A stretch of 64,000 bases of DNA from an uncultured Pelagibacteraceae bacterium. GTDB lineage: Bacteria > Pseudomonadota > Alphaproteobacteria > Pelagibacterales > Pelagibacteraceae. Location: assembly GCA_902598735.1 (NCBI GenBank), contig CACKCM010000002.1:48486-112485 (forward strand). The letters are read 5' to 3'. The notes beneath the pieces are model-generated. The model was given only the letters and a program-made list of their open reading frames with translations. It made no database searches and was not told the origin of the DNA. Shown piece by piece: positions 60,600 through 64,000 of this stretch; positions within the stretch are counted from its first letter, which is position 1, and each line of letters begins with the position of its first letter. The translations under genes and the position numbers were made by a program.

Positions 60600-60627
60600 T
60601 TTATAAGGTTTCATATTTATTTGTCAA
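60600..60627 (-). promoter_or_regulatory. Promoter of rpsD
   Basis: On the minus strand a perfect -35 TTGACA (60622-60627) and a -10 TATAAA (60600-60605) are 16 nt apart in the 51-nt gap between trmJ and rpsD. The -10 ends about 16 nt before the rpsD ATG, so the message leader would be only about 10 nt. This is the best sigma-70-like promoter seen in the window. Confidence 0.65.
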
Positions 60628-60634
60628 TTATGGT

Positions 60635-61351
60635 TTAATGCTTATTTTTGCTTAATGCACTTAGAATACTAGCTAAAATCCTCAATTCTTTATCGTTTGG
60701 TTCCAGCCTATAAAACAAATTATAAATATTCAGTAACATAGATTGCTTTTTTTCTTTTGGCAGAAAAAATTTCTTTTTTTCGAGCAATGTAGTTAAATAT
60801 TTAACAACTGAGTTTATTTTTAATTTTGAAGATATCTTTATATTTTTGCCTTTTTTTGAAAAAGATTTATTGTTTAAAGTTTTAAAAATTTCAAAACAGA
60901 TGATTGTAACAGAGTGTGACAAGTTGATAGATTTGAAATTTTTTGACGTTGGAATTTGTAAGATGTAATTCGAGAAAGAAAGATCTTCGTTCGTGAGGCC
61001 TGATGCCTCGGGCCCAAACATTAAACCAATATTTTTATCTTTATATGCGAGTAAAATGTTTGAAAAATCTCTCATCTTTATATGCTTTTTATTAACATCT
61101 CTTTTTCTGGCGCTTAAAGATATTATAATATCAAATTCATTTATTGCTTCCTCTGTATTATTATATACTTTTGCACGATTAATTAAATCGAAAGCTCCAA
61201 CAGAGGTGCTCTTAGTTTTATGGTTAGGAAAAAAAAATTTGGGGGAAACAATCTTTAGTTTTTTAAATCCAAAGTTCTTCATAGAACGAGCACAAGCCCC
61301 AATATTTTCTCCTAATTGAGGTTTAATTAATATAAACCCAAATTTATTCAT
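60635..61351 (-). CDS. trmJ: tRNA (cytidine/uridine-2'-O-)-methyltransferase TrmJ
   Basis: TrmJ methylates the ribose of residue 32 in several tRNAs. The 238-residue protein is a SpoU/TrmH-type knot methyltransferase with ENIGACARSMKNFGFKKLKIV near the start, MFGPEASGLTNEDL in motif 2, and SINLSHSVTIICFEIF in motif 3, followed by a short C-terminal extension. It overlaps the cimA stop by 8 nt. TrmJ is preferred over other SpoU members because of the PEASGL motif and the terminal extension, with moderate certainty. Confidence 0.85.
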   Translation of the reverse strand: MNKFGFILIKPQLGENIGACARSMKNFGFKKLKIVSPKFFFPNHKTKSTSVGAFDLINRAKVYNNTEEAINEFDIIISLSARKRDVNKKHIKMRDFSNILLAYKDKNIGLMFGPEASGLTNEDLSFSNYILQIPTSKNFKSINLSHSVTIICFEIFKTLNNKSFSKKGKNIKISSKLKINSVVKYLTTLLEKKKFFLPKEKKQSMLLNIYNLFYRLEPNDKELRILASILSALSKNKH

Positions 61352-62945
61352 TTAAATTAGCTGGTGCTTTTTCTTTAAAGAGTTTGTAATCTAGACTATC
61401 TATTAATGCTCTAAAAGAAGCTTCAATAATGTTTGGAGAGACTCCCACCGTAAACCAGCTTAAGCCTTTTTTATCGGTGCTTTCAATAAGTACTCTAGTG
61501 GTTGCTTCTGTTCCTGTATTCAGGATCCTTACTTTATAATCTAGTAGTTTTAGATCAGAAAAAAAATTATAATATTTTGTAACTTTTTTAAAGTTTGACC
61601 TAATAGCGTTATCTAATGCGTTAACAGGTCCATTTCCTTCTCCATGACACTCTATTTCTTTACCATCGATTAAGAAAACTACTTTTGCATTAGTTTTAAT
61701 TTTTTCAGATTTTGAAACATTAACATCATAACTTTTAACCTGTAAATACTCGGGAACTTTTCCTAAAAGTCTATTTGCTAACAATTCAAATGAAGCATCG
61801 GCACCATCATAAGAATACCCGCTAAACTCTCTGTCTTTCACTTCATCTAAAATTCTTTGAACTTTTGGATCATTAGAGTCGATTTTAACTCCATATTTTT
61901 CAAGTCTAGACAATATATTTGATCTTCCGGATTGGTTTGAAATAATGATATTCCTGTGATTTCCAATCAATTTAGGATCAATATGCTCGTACGTTTTTGG
62001 ATCTTTTTTAACTGCTGAAACATGAAGTCCGCCTTTATGTGAGAATGCTGATGCTCCTACGTAAGCCATATTTTTATTAGGTTTTCTATTTAAAATTTCG
62101 TCAAGTAATCTTGAGCACTCAGTTAAAGTTGATAGCTTTTCTTTTTTTATATTAATTTCAAATCTATCGCTAAATGATTTTTTGAGACACAAACTTGGTA
62201 TTATCGACATTAAATTTGCATTACCACATCTTTCTCCTAAACCATTTATTGTGCCCTGAATTTGTCTAACACCACATTCTACCGCAGCAAGAGAGTTCGC
62301 TACAGCATTCTCAGTATCGTTATGTGCATGTATACCTAAATTTTTTCCTGGAATTACTTTAACAACTTTAGAGACAATATCCCTAATTTCATTAGGTAAA
62401 GTTCCACCGTTAGTGTCACAAAGAACAATCCATCTTGCTCCATTATCAAATGCTTGTTTTAAACATTCAATTGCATAACTGGGGTTATTTTTATAGCCAT
62501 CAAAAAAGTGTTCGGCATCAAATAAAAATTCTTTTTTATTTTTGACTAAATGTATTGCAGTATCTCTTATATTTTCTAAATTATCCTCATTTTTAATACC
62601 TAGAGCAACATTTACATGAAAATCCCAAGATTTTCCTACCACACAAACAGCTGGAGTGTTTGCATTTATAAGTGAAGCTAAGCCTGGATCGTTATCAGCG
62701 CTTCTTCCAACTTTTTTAGTCATTCCAAAAGCAGTGAAAATTGTATTTTTTATCTTTGGAGGATTAGAAAAAAAATTTGTGTCTACAGGATTTGCACCAG
62801 GCCAACCTCCCTCGATATAATCAACTCCAAGTTCAGATAAAACTTTAGCAATTTTATTTTTGTCCTCAATAGAAAAATCTACTCCTTCTGTCTGAGCTCC
62901 GTCTCTTAAAGTAGTGTCAAATATATAAATTTTTTCTTTATTCAT
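61344..62945 (-). CDS. cimA: (R)-citramalate synthase
   Basis: CimA condenses pyruvate with acetyl-CoA to citramalate, the threonine-independent route to isoleucine. The 533-residue protein has a TIM-barrel domain (IFDTTLRDGAQTEGVDFS at the start, LGIHAHNDTENAVANSL in the metal site), a linker with SYDGADASFELLANR, and a C-terminal LeuA dimer/regulatory domain. The long form of about 530 residues and the GWPGANPVD segment point to CimA and not LeuA. It starts with ATGA overlap on the cysS stop. Confidence 0.9.
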   Translation of the reverse strand: MNKEKIYIFDTTLRDGAQTEGVDFSIEDKNKIAKVLSELGVDYIEGGWPGANPVDTNFFSNPPKIKNTIFTAFGMTKKVGRSADNDPGLASLINANTPAVCVVGKSWDFHVNVALGIKNEDNLENIRDTAIHLVKNKKEFLFDAEHFFDGYKNNPSYAIECLKQAFDNGARWIVLCDTNGGTLPNEIRDIVSKVVKVIPGKNLGIHAHNDTENAVANSLAAVECGVRQIQGTINGLGERCGNANLMSIIPSLCLKKSFSDRFEINIKKEKLSTLTECSRLLDEILNRKPNKNMAYVGASAFSHKGGLHVSAVKKDPKTYEHIDPKLIGNHRNIIISNQSGRSNILSRLEKYGVKIDSNDPKVQRILDEVKDREFSGYSYDGADASFELLANRLLGKVPEYLQVKSYDVNVSKSEKIKTNAKVVFLIDGKEIECHGEGNGPVNALDNAIRSNFKKVTKYYNFFSDLKLLDYKVRILNTGTEATTRVLIESTDKKGLSWFTVGVSPNIIEASFRALIDSLDYKLFKEKAPANLNE

Positions 62946-64000
62946 TTATATTTCCAATTTGTTTTTCCTTTTTGATCTTCAATAATAATTCCATCATTTA
63001 ATAGCTCTTTTCGAATCTTGTCCGCTAAAGAAAAATCACCACTTTTTTTTGCTTTTGCTCTCTCAATAATTTTTTTCAATATATCTTTCTCAGAAATTTT
63101 TATTTTTTTCTTTTTGAAATTCTGCCAATCATCTTTTGATACGTTAAGCAAACCAAGCATGGCACATGCACTATTAAATAAAGATTTTTTTTTATCACTT
63201 CCTTTAATTGCATCATTATAAAGCTCGTGTATTTTTGCAATAAATCCAGCAGTATTTAAATCGTCTAAAAGTAAATCTATTAATTCTAAATTTTTTTCTT
63301 CTGTATAATTTACATCATAAAGATTATACCATTTATCAATAGTATTCCTTTGATTTTTAAGAAGTTCATCGTTCCAATCTAACGGTTGACTATAATGCGC
63401 ACTTAAAAGAGCCAGTCTTACAACTTGACCTGAATATTTGTTTACTGCATCAGAAATAGTGACAATGTTGCCTAAGGATTTTGACATTTTCTCATTATTA
63501 ATAGTGACAAAACCATTATGAACCCAATAATTTGCAAATTTTTCTGTAGAATTATTACAGCAAGATTGAGCAATTTCATTTTCATGATGAGGAAATATTA
63601 AATCTAAACCTCCGCCATGGATATCAAAATTTTTTCCTAAGTACTTTTCGCTCATCACAGAACATTCTAAATGCCAACCTGGCCTACCTCTTCCCCAAGG
63701 TGAATTCCATCCTGGAACATCTTCCTCAGAAGGCTTCCATAAGACAAAGTCCATTGGATTTTTTTTAAATTCAGATATTTCTATTCTACTACCTGACTTA
63801 AGTTTCTCTAAATTTTTATTAGATAATTTTCCATAATTCTCAAATGATGAAACAGAAAAATAAATATGCCCTTTTTTTTCATAGGCAAAACCTTTTTGAA
63901 TTAAAGATTTTGCCATTTCGATCATTTCAGGGATATGTTCTGTCGCCTTAGGCTCTTTAGTAGGTTTTAAACAATTTAAACTTTCACAATTTTTATGAAA
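62942..64000 (-). CDS. cysS: Cysteinyl-tRNA synthetase, C-terminal part (5' end beyond window)
   Basis: The frame stays open to base 64000, giving at least 352 residues, so the N-terminus with the HIGH motif lies outside. Visible landmarks: PRATEHI-like PKATEHIPEMI, WHLECSVMSEKYLG, HGGGLDLIFPHHENEIAQS and the KMSKSLGN signature. A DALR-like helical domain and a short C-terminal LADKIRKELLNDGI segment end the protein. It lies upstream of cimA with an ATGA overlap. Confidence 0.95.
   Translation of the reverse strand, partial: FHKNCESLNCLKPTKEPKATEHIPEMIEMAKSLIQKGFAYEKKGHIYFSVSSFENYGKLSNKNLEKLKSGSRIEISEFKKNPMDFVLWKPSEEDVPGWNSPWGRGRPGWHLECSVMSEKYLGKNFDIHGGGLDLIFPHHENEIAQSCCNNSTEKFANYWVHNGFVTINNEKMSKSLGNIVTISDAVNKYSGQVVRLALLSAHYSQPLDWNDELLKNQRNTIDKWYNLYDVNYTEEKNLELIDLLLDDLNTAGFIAKIHELYNDAIKGSDKKKSLFNSACAMLGLLNVSKDDWQNFKKKKIKISEKDILKKIIERAKAKKSGDFSLADKIRKELLNDGIIIEDQKGKTNWKYK

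Overview
This 64 kb window is a gene-dense, very AT-rich bacterial chromosome segment. It looks like a SAR11-clade alphaproteobacterium (Pelagibacterales). The reasons are the A/T-loaded third codon positions, lysine- and isoleucine-rich proteins, almost no intergenic DNA, alphaproteobacterial versions of RpsD, RpsN, Adk and GatCAB, and a short-tail gene order in which a single tuf sits beside secE. No phage, insertion sequence, CRISPR array or rRNA operon was seen, and no gene-free stretch exceeds about 150 bases. Assignment to SAR11 rests on gene order, composition and protein style, not on a database search.

Layout. 1-1217: end of an amino-acid ABC transporter (binding protein, then permease). 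1203-7338 (minus): MATE exporter, tRNA hydroxylase TrhO, an O-methyltransferase and the gatC-gatA-gatB amidotransferase operon. 7390-13793 (plus): ruvX, pyrB, a dihydroorotase-like gene that lacks the metal-binding histidines, plsY, topA and a RidA-family gene. 13786-19704: UDP-glucose genes (galU, ugd), panC, mgtE, lipB and a large-subunit-type pseudouridine synthase on alternating strands. 19716-48368 (minus): one almost unbroken expression block. In transcription order it is tRNA-Tyr, tRNA-Gly, tuf, tRNA-Trp, secE, nusG, rplKAJL, rpoBC, rpsL, rpsG, fusA, the S10, spc and alpha ribosomal-protein clusters, secY, adk and rpoA, ending in rplQ. 48506-52022: rlmB, tRNA-Thr, nadK, tRNA-Leu, a heptosyltransferase-like glycosyltransferase and a CinA-type protein. 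52039-59225 (plus): sfsA, map, purB, purC, purS, purQ, purL, bolA and grxD. 59222-64000 (minus): a methyltransferase, rpsD, trmJ, cimA and the 3' part of cysS.

How the genes work together. Most of the window is the core gene-expression machinery: 30 ribosomal proteins, RNA polymerase alpha, beta and beta', EF-Tu, EF-G, NusG, SecY and SecE, tRNA genes and RNA-modifying enzymes. Around it are single-copy biosynthetic genes for pyrimidines, purines, pantothenate, lipoate, NADP and isoleucine (through citramalate). Neighbouring genes are packed tightly: sixteen TAATG and seven ATGA stop/start junctions were counted, and all seven convergent junctions overlap or lie 1 nt apart.

The window is mostly conventional. 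The items most worth a second look are an ABC permease that begins with a lipoprotein-like signal, the degenerate dihydroorotase next to pyrB, the missing L30 gene in the spc cluster, the shared-stop convergent junctions, a tRNA-Leu placed 9 nt before nadK, and several small palindromes at promoters or operon junctions. No clearly new multi-gene system was found.
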